Positions 37,630-46,005 of a DNA stretch of 64,000 bases are shown here, one piece after another (position 1 is the first letter of the stretch; each line of letters starts with the position of its first letter). The stretch is from Herminiimonas sp. Its GTDB lineage: Bacteria; Pseudomonadota; Gammaproteobacteria; Burkholderiales; Burkholderiaceae. Location: assembly GCF_030655415.1 (NCBI RefSeq), contig NZ_JAURVN010000002.1:372001-436000 (forward strand). The letters run 5' to 3'. The notes below the pieces were generated by a model. The model ran no database searches. It was not told where the DNA came from and was given only the letters and a program-made list of their open reading frames with translations. A program made the translations under genes and the position numbers.

Positions 37630-37671
37630 GCCTCTTTTATTGATGGGCGTATAAGCTATTAATTTAATAGC
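37630..37671 (-). repeat. 42-bp intergenic element, copy 3
   Basis: On the minus strand it reads GCTATTAAATTAATAGC, then TTATACGCCCATCAATAAAA. The initial inverted repeat is the best of the three copies. It lies between ychF and the pseudouridine-synthase-like gene. Confidence 0.7.
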
Positions 37672-37704
37672 AAATTATTCAAGACTTTCGAGAGGCCATT
37701 GCCC

Positions 37705-38454
37705 ATGACAGAACCCGTCCGCCTCGCCAAACGCCTGGCCCAGATGCTGGCCTGCTCACGTCGCGAGGCCGAGCAGTACATCGAGGGCGGCTGGGTGCGG
37801 GTGGACGGCGTGGTCGTCGAAGAGCCGCAGTTCCGGGTGCTGGCGCAAACAATCGAACTCGATCCCGATGCCAGCCTGCTGGCGCTGGCGCCGGTGACTC
37901 TGCTGCTGCACAAGCCGGACGGTTACGAGGCCGGCCTGGATGCTGGTCCGGCCCGGCCCGCCACGCCGGCTGCGCAGTTGCTCCTTGCGGCGAACCAGTT
38001 CAAGGACGACCGCTCCGGCATCCGGCCTTTGAGAAAACATTTCAGCGCGCAGACGCTGGCGACGCCGCTGGCCACCCTGGCCAGCGGCCTGGTGGTATTC
38101 ACGCAGGACTGGCGCGTGGCGCGCAAGCTCAGCGAAGACGCCTCGGTGATGGAACACGAGGTGATTGTCGAAGTCACCGGTGCTCTCGCCCCCGAGGGTT
38201 TGCAGCGGCTCAACCGCATCGAGCATGGTTTTACTTTCGATGGGGTGCTGCTGCCGCCCGCCAAAGTGAGCTGGCAAAACGAAACCCGCCTGCGCTTTGC
38301 GCTCAAGGGCGAGCGGCCCGGGCAGATTGCCTATATGTGCGAAAGCGTCGGGCTCAGCGTGCAGGCGATGAAGCGTCTCCGTGTCGGCCGCGTGCCCATG
38401 AGCAGCCTGCCGACAGGCCAGTGGCGCTATCTGCTGCCGCACGAACGCTTTTAG
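37705..38454 (+). CDS. RsuA/RluB-family pseudouridine synthase-like protein lacking the catalytic Asp
   Basis: The 249-residue protein has an N-terminal S4 RNA-binding domain (RLAKRLAQMLACSRREAEQYIE) and the RsuA-type core, including the substrate loop LLLHKPDGYEA. The usual catalytic motif GRLDxxTxGL is replaced: around residue 118-127 the corresponding sequence reads TPLATLASGL, so the invariant Asp is Ala and the preceding Arg is Pro. The family's KxY motif is also altered (MEHEVIVEV). The fold appears intact. I think it is an RNA-binding paralogue without catalysis, but function is not known. Confidence 0.8.
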   Translation: MTEPVRLAKRLAQMLACSRREAEQYIEGGWVRVDGVVVEEPQFRVLAQTIELDPDASLLALAPVTLLLHKPDGYEAGLDAGPARPATPAAQLLLAANQFKDDRSGIRPLRKHFSAQTLATPLATLASGLVVFTQDWRVARKLSEDASVMEHEVIVEVTGALAPEGLQRLNRIEHGFTFDGVLLPPAKVSWQNETRLRFALKGERPGQIAYMCESVGLSVQAMKRLRVGRVPMSSLPTGQWRYLLPHERF

Positions 38455-38461
38455 CCGACGC

Positions 38462-38953
38462 CTAGGCGCCCAGAAATTTGAAGCCGCCCGGGAAGGCCCA
38501 GATCAGCGTGCCTGTCATCATGACGTAGCGGGCAAACTTGCCGACCGCCATATAGGCCACGCATGGCCAGAATGGGAATTTGAGCCAGCCGGCGACGGCG
38601 CACAACGGGTCCCCGACCGCCGGCAGCCAGGCCAGCAGGCAGGCTTTGGGCCCCAGCTTTTCCAGCCAGCGGATGGCCCGGCCGTGATGTGTCGAGTGCG
38701 CGTATTTGTCAACCACCTTGTGCGCGCCGTAACCCAGCCACCAGTCCAGCGCGCCGCCCAGCGTGTTGCCTGCCGTGGCTACCAGCACCGCCGGCCAGAA
38801 CAGGTGCGGGTTGAGTTTGACGAGTCCGAACAGCACCGGCTCGGAGCCCAGCGGCAGCAGGGTGGCGGAGATGAACGACACCACGAACACCGTGCTCAAA
38901 CCATACTCGGGCAAAGCCAGCGCTTCAATCAGGTGTCGTAGCCATATTTCCAT
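38462..38953 (-). CDS. YqaA/VTT-domain inner membrane protein
   Basis: The 163-residue protein belongs to the SNARE-associated (VTT/DedA-like) group, YqaA subtype. The conserved elements are FISATLLPLGSEPVLFGLV, GNTLGGALDWWLGY and the paired re-entrant segment PAVGDPLCAVAGWLKFPFW. Four or five hydrophobic segments are visible. Proteins of this group are linked to lipid scrambling or membrane homeostasis. It is convergent with the RsuA-like gene and its start is followed upstream by the dusB promoter region. Confidence 0.85.
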   Translation of the reverse strand: MEIWLRHLIEALALPEYGLSTVFVVSFISATLLPLGSEPVLFGLVKLNPHLFWPAVLVATAGNTLGGALDWWLGYGAHKVVDKYAHSTHHGRAIRWLEKLGPKACLLAWLPAVGDPLCAVAGWLKFPFWPCVAYMAVGKFARYVMMTGTLIWAFPGGFKFLGA

Positions 38954-39095
38954 GTAACGCCGAGTATAGGCAGCGTGGAAACGTTTAGCCGGCAGGCAAG
39001 ACGCTTACAAATGCGCGTTGATTTTTTCAGTGCCCAAATTTTAGGCAGTTACAATTGACCTTCGTTCTTCAGCATTGATTCACTTCGCACGTCCC

Positions 39096-40166
39096 ATGAA
39101 CATCGGCCCTTATGTTTTGGCAAACAATCTGTTTGCCGCGCCGATGGCGGGTGTCACCGACCGGCCATTCCGGCGTTTGTGCAAAGCGCTGGGGGCGGGC
39201 TACGCGGTCAGTGAGATGGTGAGCTCGCGGCGCGAGCTGCGGGGCACGCTGAAGACTTCGCGCCGCGCCAACCATGATGGCGAAGTGGCGCCGATTGCGG
39301 TGCAGATCGCCGGGACCGACGCGCGGATGATGGCCGAAGCGGCCGCCTACAACATCGATCACGGCGCGCAGATCATCGACATCAACATGGGCTGCCCGGC
39401 CAAGAAGGTCTGCAACAAATGGGCCGGCTCGGCCCTGATGCAGGACGAGCCGCTGGCCCTGGCCATCGTCGAGGCCGTCGTCGCCGCCTGCGCGCCGCAG
39501 GGCGTTCCGGTCACCCTGAAAATGCGCACCGGCTGGACCGAGTCGCATAAAAATGCCGTCGCACTGGCGCGCGTGTTGGAGTCCGCCGGCGTACAGATGA
39601 TCACCGTCCATGGCCGCACCCGCGCGCAGGGCTACAAGGGGCAGGCCGAGTACGACACGATTGCTGCCGTCAAGGCGGCCGTGTCTGTCCCGGTGGTGGC
39701 CAATGGCGACATAGCCACGCCCGAAAAAGCCCGCGATGTGCTGACCTACACCCGGGCCGACGCGGTGATGATTGGCCGTGCAGCGCAGGGCCGGCCCTGG
39801 ATTTTTCGCGAAATCGCGCATTTCATGGCGACCGGCATACATCTTGCTCCACCGCTGGTGGCCGAGGTCAAACGCCTGCTGCTCGATCATCTGCTGGACC
39901 ATTACGCACTGTATGGCGCTTTCCGCGGCGTGCATACCGCGCGCAAGCATATAGGCTGGTATGTCAGGGCGCTGCCGGGCGGAGAAGCCTTTCGCGGGCG
40001 CATGAACCTGCTGGAGGACTGCGAGGCGCAGTGGCAGGCCGTGGCCGATTTTTTTGATGCGCTGGGCCAGCGCGTGGACCGCATGCCGGTGCCGGCGGAT
40101 GATGCAGCGCAGGCTGCGGCGGGCGACAATGAACATCAGGACAAGAAGGAGGGAGAGCCTGCATGA
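39096..40166 (+). CDS. dusB: tRNA-dihydrouridine synthase B
   Basis: DusB reduces uridine to dihydrouridine in the D loop of tRNA using FMN. The ATG at 39096 begins the typical N-terminus MNIGPYVLANNLFAAPMAG; an upstream TTG would add seven residues. Family motifs are intact: APMAGVTDRPFR, the catalytic Cys at residue 100 in NMGCPAKKVCN, and KMRTGWTESH. The length, 356, exceeds E. coli DusB (321) through a C-terminal extension rich in Ala/Asp/Glu (residues 325-356). It overlaps fis by four bases; the dusB-fis pair is the ancestral arrangement in beta- and gammaproteobacteria. Confidence 0.95.
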   Translation: MNIGPYVLANNLFAAPMAGVTDRPFRRLCKALGAGYAVSEMVSSRRELRGTLKTSRRANHDGEVAPIAVQIAGTDARMMAEAAAYNIDHGAQIIDINMGCPAKKVCNKWAGSALMQDEPLALAIVEAVVAACAPQGVPVTLKMRTGWTESHKNAVALARVLESAGVQMITVHGRTRAQGYKGQAEYDTIAAVKAAVSVPVVANGDIATPEKARDVLTYTRADAVMIGRAAQGRPWIFREIAHFMATGIHLAPPLVAEVKRLLLDHLLDHYALYGAFRGVHTARKHIGWYVRALPGGEAFRGRMNLLEDCEAQWQAVADFFDALGQRVDRMPVPADDAAQAAAGDNEHQDKKEGEPA

Positions 40167-40399
40167 GCAAAAAATACATAGAAGAGTGCGTGCGCACCAG
40201 TCTGGAGGGGTATTTCAAGGACTTGCGCGGTACCGAGCCCGATGGCATGTACGACATGATGGTGCGCGTGGTCGAGAAACCGCTGCTGGAGGTGGTGATG
40301 CAGCACGCCGAGCACAATCAGTCGCGGGCCGCCGAATGGCTGGGCCTGAACCGCAACACGCTGCGTAAAAAACTCGTCGAACACAAATTGATCCAGTGA
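40163..40399 (+). CDS. fis: DNA-binding protein Fis
   Basis: This 78-residue Fis-family protein has the short N-terminus and the C-terminal helix-turn-helix NQSRAAEWLGLNRNTLRKKL that recognises degenerate AT-rich sites. Betaproteobacterial Fis is about 77-79 residues against 98 in E. coli, the missing part being the N-terminal inversion-stimulation arm. It is cotranslated with dusB through an ATGA overlap, so it is likely regulated by the dusB promoter region and by growth rate, as in enteric bacteria. Confidence 0.95.
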   Translation: MSKKYIEECVRTSLEGYFKDLRGTEPDGMYDMMVRVVEKPLLEVVMQHAEHNQSRAAEWLGLNRNTLRKKLVEHKLIQ

Positions 40400-40439
40400 G
40401 CCGGGGCCGCCCTGGCCTCCAAGAAAATAAAAGAAACGC

Positions 40440-42035
40440 ATGAACGCATTGATTTCCGTCTCCGACAAAACCGGCATCGTTGAATTTGCACGCGCGCTGC
40501 ACGCGCTGGGCATCAAGCTGATCTCCACCGGCGGCACCGCCAAGCTGCTGGCTGAGCAGGGTCTGCCGGTCACCGAAGTTGCCGTATTGACAGGTTTTCC
40601 CGAAATGCTCGACGGCCGCGTCAAGACCCTTCATCCGAATGTGCATGGCGGTTTGCTGGCGCGCCGTGATGTGCCTGAGCACATGGCCGCGCTGAAGGCC
40701 CGCGGCATAGATACCATCGACCTGCTGGTCGTCAACCTGTACCCGTTTGAAGCCACTGTCGCCCAGTCCGGCTGCACGCTGGAAGACGCGATTGAAAACA
40801 TCGACATTGGCGGCCCGGCCATGGTGCGCTCGGCGGCCAAGAACTGGAAAGACGTGGCGGTGCTGACCGATGCATCGCAGTACGCCGGCGTGCTCGAAGA
40901 GATCAAGACCGGCAAGCTCGGTGACGCCACCAAATTTGCGCTGTCGGTGGCCGCGTTCAACCGCATCAGCCAGTACGACGGCGCCATCAGCGATTACCTC
41001 TCGGGCATCCAGCCCGACGGCACGCACAGCCTGTTCCCCGGCCAAGCCAATGGCCGCTTCATCAAGGTGCAGGACCTGCGTTACGGCGAAAATTCGCACC
41101 AGCAGGCCGCGCTGTACCGCGATTTGCACCCAGCTCCCGGCTCGCTGGTGACGGCCAGACAGTTGCAGGGCAAGGCGCTGTCGTACAACAACATCGCCGA
41201 TGCCGACGCGGCCTGGGAATGCGTCAAGAGCTTCACCACGGACGCCAAAGGCGGACTTGAACAGTCCGCGGCCTGCGTCATCGTCAAGCACGCCAACCCC
41301 TGCGGTGCGGCCATCGGCGCCGATGCGCTGGAGGCTTACGGCAAGGCCTTCAAGACCGACCCGACCTCGGCCTTCGGCGGCATCATTGCGCTGAACTGCA
41401 CGCTGGACGAACGCGCCGCGCAGCAGATTTCCAAACAGTTTGTCGAGGTGCTGATGGCCCCGAGCTTCACGCCGCAGGCGCTGGAAGTGTTCAAGACCAA
41501 GGTCAACGTGCGCATCCTGCAGATTGATCTGCCGCCAGGCGGCGATACCGCGTGGAAACAGGGCCGCAACCTGATGGACGTCAAGCGCGTGGGCTCCGGC
41601 CTGCTGATGCAGACCGCCGACAACCACGAGCTGGCGCTGGCCGACCTGAAGGTGGTCAGCAAGCTGCAGCCCACACCGGCGCAATTGCAGGACCTGCTGT
41701 TCGCCTGGAAAGTGGCCAAATACGTCAAGTCCAATGCGATCGTGTTCTGCGCCGGCGGCATGACCCTGGGTGTCGGCGCCGGCCAGATGAGCCGCATCGA
41801 CTCGGCGCGGATTGCCTCCATCAAGGCAGCCAATGCCGGCCTGGTGCTGACCGGCTCGGCGGTTGCCAGCGACGCTTTCTTTCCCTTCCGCGACGGCCTC
41901 GATGTGGTGGTCGATGTGGGGGCCACCTGCGTGATTCAGCCCGGTGGCAGTATGCGCGATGAAGAAGTGATTGCCGCCGCCGACGAGCGCGGCGTGGTGA
42001 TGGTGCTGACCGGTGTGCGTCACTTCCGGCACTGA
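40440..42035 (+). CDS. purH: Bifunctional AICAR formyltransferase/IMP cyclohydrolase
   Basis: PurH performs the last two steps of IMP synthesis. The 531-residue protein has an N-terminal IMP cyclohydrolase (MGS-like) domain ([36 protein letters not shown]) and a C-terminal AICAR formyltransferase with [15 protein letters not shown], the catalytic Lys-His pair near residue 280. Length and domain order are normal. A short stretch with AAGAAAATAAAAGAAAC precedes the ATG. The gene follows dusB-fis at 40 bp, and is convergent with hemL. Confidence 0.97.
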   Translation: MNALISVSDKTGIVEFARALHALGIKLISTGGTAKLLAEQGLPVTEVAVLTGFPEMLDGRVKTLHPNVHGGLLARRDVPEHMAALKARGIDTIDLLVVNLYPFEATVAQSGCTLEDAIENIDIGGPAMVRSAAKNWKDVAVLTDASQYAGVLEEIKTGKLGDATKFALSVAAFNRISQYDGAISDYLSGIQPDGTHSLFPGQANGRFIKVQDLRYGENSHQQAALYRDLHPAPGSLVTARQLQGKALSYNNIADADAAWECVKSFTTDAKGGLEQSAACVIVKHANPCGAAIGADALEAYGKAFKTDPTSAFGGIIALNCTLDERAAQQISKQFVEVLMAPSFTPQALEVFKTKVNVRILQIDLPPGGDTAWKQGRNLMDVKRVGSGLLMQTADNHELALADLKVVSKLQPTPAQLQDLLFAWKVAKYVKSNAIVFCAGGMTLGVGAGQMSRIDSARIASIKAANAGLVLTGSAVASDAFFPFRDGLDVVVDVGATCVIQPGGSMRDEEVIAAADERGVVMVLTGVRHFRH

Positions 42036-42053
42036 ACCGGTTTCTTGCGCTGC

Positions 42054-43370
42054 TCAGCCCCCGGCGAAAAACCGCGCGGCAGCATCCGCCGTGGCTTCAA
42101 TGTCGGCCGCCGTGTGCGCCGAACTGACGAAGCCCGCCTCGTAAAGTGCCGGCGCGTAATACACGCCTTTGTCCAGCATGGCATGGAAGAAGCGGTTGAA
42201 GGCCGGGCTGTCGGTCGTCATCACCGTTGCGTAATTTTGCGGCAGCCGGTCCAGCAGGAAAAAGCCGAACATGCCGCCTTCGCTGTCGGCGCAAAAGGTG
42301 ACACCGGCTTTGGTTGCGGCTTGCGTCAGGCTGTTGGTCAGGTTGCGGGTGCGTTCACCCAGTGCTTCATAAAACCCGGGTTTGGCGACTTCACGCAAGG
42401 TCGCCAGTCCGCAGGCCGTGGCCACCGGGTTGCCCGACAGCGTGCCGGCCTGGTACACCGGGCCCAGCGGCGCCAGTTGCTCCATCACCGCGCGGCTACC
42501 GCCAAAGGCCGCCAGCGGCATGCCGCCACCTATGACTTTGCCCAGCACCGTCATGTCGGGCTGGAAGCCGGGGATGCTTTTCGCATAAACGCTTTGCGCG
42601 CCGCCCAGCGCCACCCGAAAACCGGTCATCACCTCATCAAAGATCAGTAGCACGCCGTATTGGGTACACAGCTCGCGGCAGCGTTTCATGAAGGGCACGC
42701 TGGCCCGCACGAAGTTCATGTTGCCGGCAATCGGCTCGATCATCAGGCAGGCGGTGGCGCGGCCATGCAGTGCAAAGGCCTCTTCGAGCTGAGCGATGTG
42801 GTTGTATTCGAGCACCAGCGTGTGTTGCACCACCTCGGGCGGTACGCCGGCGCTGGTCGGGTTGCCAAAGGTCGCCAGCCCGGAGCCGGCCTTGACCAGC
42901 AGCGCATCGGCATGGCCGTGGTAACAGCCTTCGAATTTGATGATCTTGCTGCGGCCGGTGGCGCCGCGCGCCAGCCGGATCGCGCTCATCGCCGCTTCTG
43001 TGCCGGAACTGACCAGGCGCAGCATCTCGATGGAAGGCAGCCGTCGCACGATTTCTTCGGCCAGTTCCACCTCGCGTTCGGTCGGCGCACCGTAGGAAAA
43101 ACCTTCCAGCACGGCCTGCTGCACGGCCGCGACGACGGCGGGGTGGCCGTGGCCCAGAATCATCGGCCCCCAGGAGCCGATGTAGTCGATGTAGCGCTGG
43201 CCGTCGGCGTCCCAGAAATACGCTCCTTTGGCGCGCTGCACAAAACGCGGTGTGCCGCCGACCGCCTTGAAGGCGCGCACCGGCGAATTGACGCCGCCGG
43301 GGATCAGCGCCTTGGCGCGCTCGAACAAGATCGCGTTGCGGGAATTGTCAAGATTAGTGTTTGGTGCCAT
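42054..43370 (-). CDS. hemL: Glutamate-1-semialdehyde 2,1-aminomutase
   Basis: HemL makes 5-aminolevulinate from glutamate-1-semialdehyde with pyridoxal-5'-phosphate in tetrapyrrole synthesis. The ATG at 43370 (438 residues) gives the normal N-terminus [20 protein letters not shown]; upstream codons lie inside thiD. Visible motifs are [34 protein letters not shown] and the PLP lysine in [17 protein letters not shown]. It overlaps the thiD stop region by 17 bp, implying coupled expression. It is convergent with purH. Confidence 0.96.
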   Translation of the reverse strand: MAPNTNLDNSRNAILFERAKALIPGGVNSPVRAFKAVGGTPRFVQRAKGAYFWDADGQRYIDYIGSWGPMILGHGHPAVVAAVQQAVLEGFSYGAPTEREVELAEEIVRRLPSIEMLRLVSSGTEAAMSAIRLARGATGRSKIIKFEGCYHGHADALLVKAGSGLATFGNPTSAGVPPEVVQHTLVLEYNHIAQLEEAFALHGRATACLMIEPIAGNMNFVRASVPFMKRCRELCTQYGVLLIFDEVMTGFRVALGGAQSVYAKSIPGFQPDMTVLGKVIGGGMPLAAFGGSRAVMEQLAPLGPVYQAGTLSGNPVATACGLATLREVAKPGFYEALGERTRNLTNSLTQAATKAGVTFCADSEGGMFGFFLLDRLPQNYATVMTTDSPAFNRFFHAMLDKGVYYAPALYEAGFVSSAHTAADIEATADAAARFFAGG

Positions 43371-44319
43371 GGGTCGGTAAATCGAAAGGGGGCAGGGGAA
43401 GCAGGGGGTCGTCCGGGTCACCGTCTGCCGCCTCGTCATCATCGTCGTCCTGCTCACCGGTGTCCGTCTGCGCCCAAAACAGGCGATCCGGCACGATGTT
43501 GCCCATGCCCGGGTGAAAACCCGCATCCAGGCTGTGATCGAGGTAGGCCAGCGCCTCGGCGGTGGCGGCCTGCAGGCTGTGACCATTGGCCACCAAGGCA
43601 GACAAAGCAGCCGTCAGCGTGTCGCCGGCGCCGGCAAACACCGCTTCAAAACGCTCGAATTTTTCGCTGTAAAGAACGGCTTGCGGCGTGGCCAGCACAT
43701 TGTCGATGAATTGCTCGGGCAAGGGGATGCCGGTGACCAGCGTGTAAGGCACGCCGAAGTCGGAGGCTGCCTTGGCGATATCTCGTGCCGACGGGCTTTT
43801 TTTGCCGGCCCAGTCCGGCAGCAGCCAGCGCCACAAGCTGCTGTGGTTGCCCACCAGCACGGTGGTTTGCGGCAACATCAGCTCGCGGAAAGCATCCAGG
43901 TAGTTGTCGATGGCCTCATCCTCCCACCATGACAGGTTGGGCATGTAGGCGATCAGCGGCACATCGGCGTAATCTGATGCGATCTCTGCGATGGCACTGA
44001 TATTTTCCGGATTTCCGACAAACCCGACCTTGATGGCGCTGACCGGCATGTCTTCGAGCGTGGTGCGCGCCTGTTCGGCGACAGCCTCTTCATCGAAGGA
44101 AATATGGTCGAAAATCTCGGCCGTGTCGCGCACATAAGTCCCGGTGACGACCGCCAGCGCGTGTGCGCCGGCAGACGTCATGGCGGTGATGTCTGCCGTC
44201 AAGCCGCCCGCACCGCTGGGGTCATTGGCGTTGAAGGTCATGACGCAGGCGGGAGAAGTTTCGCTGTCGTCTTCTTCGATTTGCAGCGTATCCAGAGGAG
44301 GTGGGTTGGGGTTTGCCAT
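43354..44319 (-). CDS. thiD: Hydroxymethylpyrimidine/phosphomethylpyrimidine kinase with acidic tail
   Basis: ThiD phosphorylates HMP in thiamine synthesis. I use the ATG at 44319 (321 residues) because upstream codons cross the divergent promoter region. The family core is clear: [20 protein letters not shown], and the catalytic [19 protein letters not shown]. The protein is longer than common ThiD (260-280): it has an acidic N-terminal segment ([10 protein letters not shown]) and a C-terminal tail with [17 protein letters not shown] followed by a proline-rich end. The tail's role is unknown. The gene overlaps hemL by 17 bp and is divergent from rubredoxin. Confidence 0.9.
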   Translation of the reverse strand: MANPNPPPLDTLQIEEDDSETSPACVMTFNANDPSGAGGLTADITAMTSAGAHALAVVTGTYVRDTAEIFDHISFDEEAVAEQARTTLEDMPVSAIKVGFVGNPENISAIAEIASDYADVPLIAYMPNLSWWEDEAIDNYLDAFRELMLPQTTVLVGNHSSLWRWLLPDWAGKKSPSARDIAKAASDFGVPYTLVTGIPLPEQFIDNVLATPQAVLYSEKFERFEAVFAGAGDTLTAALSALVANGHSLQAATAEALAYLDHSLDAGFHPGMGNIVPDRLFWAQTDTGEQDDDDDEAADGDPDDPLLPLPPFDLPTHGTKH

Positions 44320-44414
44320 AGGCTTGGATTTTTGCCTTGTACACGAATAAGCAACGCCGCCTCGATACAATTGTTGCATTCTATTCGAAGGCAACTTAAG
44401 CTGTGACTCAAACG

Positions 44415-44576
44415 ATGACCTGGATGTGTTTAATTTGTGGGTGGATTTATGATGAAGCGATTGGCGCGCCAGAACATGGCATTGCGGCGGGAACTCCTTG
44501 GGAGCAGGTTCCCATGAATTGGACCTGTCCCGAATGCGGGGCGCGAAAAGAAGATTTTGAAATGGTTCAGGTCTGA
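44415..44576 (+). CDS. Rubredoxin
   Basis: This 53-residue rubredoxin is too short for most ORF callers. It has both metal-binding pairs (CLIC at residues 5-8 and CPEC at 38-41) and the aromatic core (WIYDEA, TPWEQVPMNWTCPECGARKEDF). A single iron is bound by four cysteines and the protein acts as a small electron carrier. The start at ATG 44415 gives the usual N-terminus; a GTG four codons earlier (44403) is also in frame. It sits between thiD and pilG, an arrangement common in Burkholderiales, and its partner oxidoreductase is not in this window. Confidence 0.93.
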   Translation: MTWMCLICGWIYDEAIGAPEHGIAAGTPWEQVPMNWTCPECGARKEDFEMVQV

Positions 44577-44655
44577 ATGGCCCGGTCAGTTCTAACTAGC
44601 CAAGCGTGCCGCCGGCGTCATGGTGCCGGCGGCACGTTCATAAGGAGCGCAGTCA

Positions 44656-45054
44656 GTGAGTATTACCAGTTCCGGGATCAAGGTCTTGGTCATAGACGAC
44701 AGCAACACCATACGGCGCAGCGCCGAGATATTCTTGAAACAGGGTGGCCATGAGGTATTGCTCGCGGACGACGGCTTCGATGCCCTCTCCAAAGTCAATG
44801 ACTATCTGCCCGACCTGATTTTCTGCGACATTCTGATGCCTCGCCTGGACGGTTACCAGACTTGCGCGATCATCAAGCGCAACCCGAAATTTTCAAGTGT
44901 ACCGATTGTGATGCTGTCTTCAAAGGACGGCGTTTTCGATAAAGCAAGAGGCAGGATGGTAGGCTCCCAAGACTACCTGACCAAACCGTTCACCAAAGAC
45001 CAGCTGTTACAAACCGTTCAGGAGCTTGGCAGCGCAAAACAAGGAGTAGCGTAA
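44656..45054 (+). CDS. pilG: Response regulator PilG of the Pil-Chp system
   Basis: PilG is a stand-alone CheY-like receiver of the twitching-motility pathway; in Pseudomonas it is phosphorylated by ChpA and promotes pilus extension and cAMP signalling. The 132-residue protein has the acidic pair in VIDDSN (residues 12-17), phosphorylated Asp58 (LIFCDILMPRLDG), Ser/Thr in MLSSKD and the conserved Lys in YLTKPF. The start is GTG at 44656 behind AAGGAG. It heads a tight operon with pilH; the two overlap by one base (TAATG). Confidence 0.95.
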   Translation: MSITSSGIKVLVIDDSNTIRRSAEIFLKQGGHEVLLADDGFDALSKVNDYLPDLIFCDILMPRLDGYQTCAIIKRNPKFSSVPIVMLSSKDGVFDKARGRMVGSQDYLTKPFTKDQLLQTVQELGSAKQGVA

Positions 45055-45419
45055 TGGCAATTAAAAAAATTCTGATCGTGGATGACTCAAAAACCGAGTT
45101 GATGTACATGACCGATCTTCTGGTCAAGAAAGGCTTCGCGGTGAAAACCGCCGAGAATGCGGAAGACGCCTTTCGTCGGCTTGCCGAGGAAAAACCGGAT
45201 ATGATTTTGATGGATGTGGTGATGCCCGGGCAAAATGGCTTTCAGCTCACGCGGGCCATCACCCGGGATCCCCTGTATGCCGATGTACCCATCATCATGT
45301 GTACCAGCAAGAATCAGGAAACCGACCGTGTCTGGGGGATGCGTCAGGGCGCCAAGGACTACATCACCAAACCGGTCGATGTTGGCGACTTGATGGTCAA
45401 AATCAAGGCGCTGGGCTGA
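45054..45419 (+). CDS. pilH: Response regulator PilH of the Pil-Chp system
   Basis: PilH is the second CheY-like receiver of the cluster, proposed in Pseudomonas to oppose PilG or act as a phosphate sink for pilus retraction. The 121-residue protein has DDSKTE, Asp54 (ILMDVVMPGQNG), IMCTSKN and the signalling Lys in YITKPVDV. It starts within the TAA of pilG (TAATG), so translation is coupled. Confidence 0.94.
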   Translation: MAIKKILIVDDSKTELMYMTDLLVKKGFAVKTAENAEDAFRRLAEEKPDMILMDVVMPGQNGFQLTRAITRDPLYADVPIIMCTSKNQETDRVWGMRQGAKDYITKPVDVGDLMVKIKALG

Positions 45420-45442
45420 TCCCCCACCAATTTTACTAAAGC

Positions 45443-45973
45443 ATGGCCAACCGACAAGCGCTTAGAGAGTTGCAAAGCCGCCTGGCCGACAGGCTGCAGG
45501 CCGCCAAGACCCAGGGTGTGACGGCTTCCTGGCTGGCCGTGGAGGCGGGGGATGGAAAATACCTGTTTCCCCTGAACCAGTCCGGAGAGATTTTCCCGTG
45601 GGTCGGTGCGCAAAATGTGCCTTACACGCAAGCCTGGTTTGCGGGCGTTGCCAATTTGCGCGGTGGCTTGTATGGCATTGTGGACCTGGCGAGTTTCGTG
45701 ACCGGAAAAGTCCCGCCGCCACGCAGCGAACTGGCGCGCACCGAATCACGGCTGGTTGCGCTCAACAGCGCGCTTGAAATCAATTGTGCGCTGCAGATCG
45801 ACAAGCTGACCGGATTGCGCCATCCGGAAGAGTTCACCGATTTTTCCGAAAAGTTGCCCGAATCACCGGAATTTTTCGGCCACAGCTACGTCGATGCCAA
45901 CGGCGACACCTGGCAGGAAATCAACCTGCAGTCGCTTGCGCAGCAAGCCCATTTTTTGACCATCAGCGCTTAG
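45443..45973 (+). CDS. pilI: CheW-like adaptor PilI
   Basis: PilI is the CheW-type adaptor that couples the PilJ receptor to the ChpA kinase. The 176-residue protein has the CheW fold elements: the first strand segment [18 protein letters not shown], the [25 protein letters not shown] block, and a beta-rich C-terminus. The gene lies 23 bp after pilH. The N-terminal 30 residues are a charged helix ([20 protein letters not shown]) typical of the twitching-associated CheW proteins. Confidence 0.9.
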   Translation: MANRQALRELQSRLADRLQAAKTQGVTASWLAVEAGDGKYLFPLNQSGEIFPWVGAQNVPYTQAWFAGVANLRGGLYGIVDLASFVTGKVPPPRSELARTESRLVALNSALEINCALQIDKLTGLRHPEEFTDFSEKLPESPEFFGHSYVDANGDTWQEINLQSLAQQAHFLTISA

Positions 45974-46005
45974 CGCGTTATCACGTTTTCCCCGGAAGGC
46001 TCACC

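Noticed and set aside
40215..42032. 605-codon minus-strand frame opposite purH
   Set aside because: It is a GC-rich antisense shadow of a complete purH gene, as are similar frames opposite chpA, nrdA, mpl and others.
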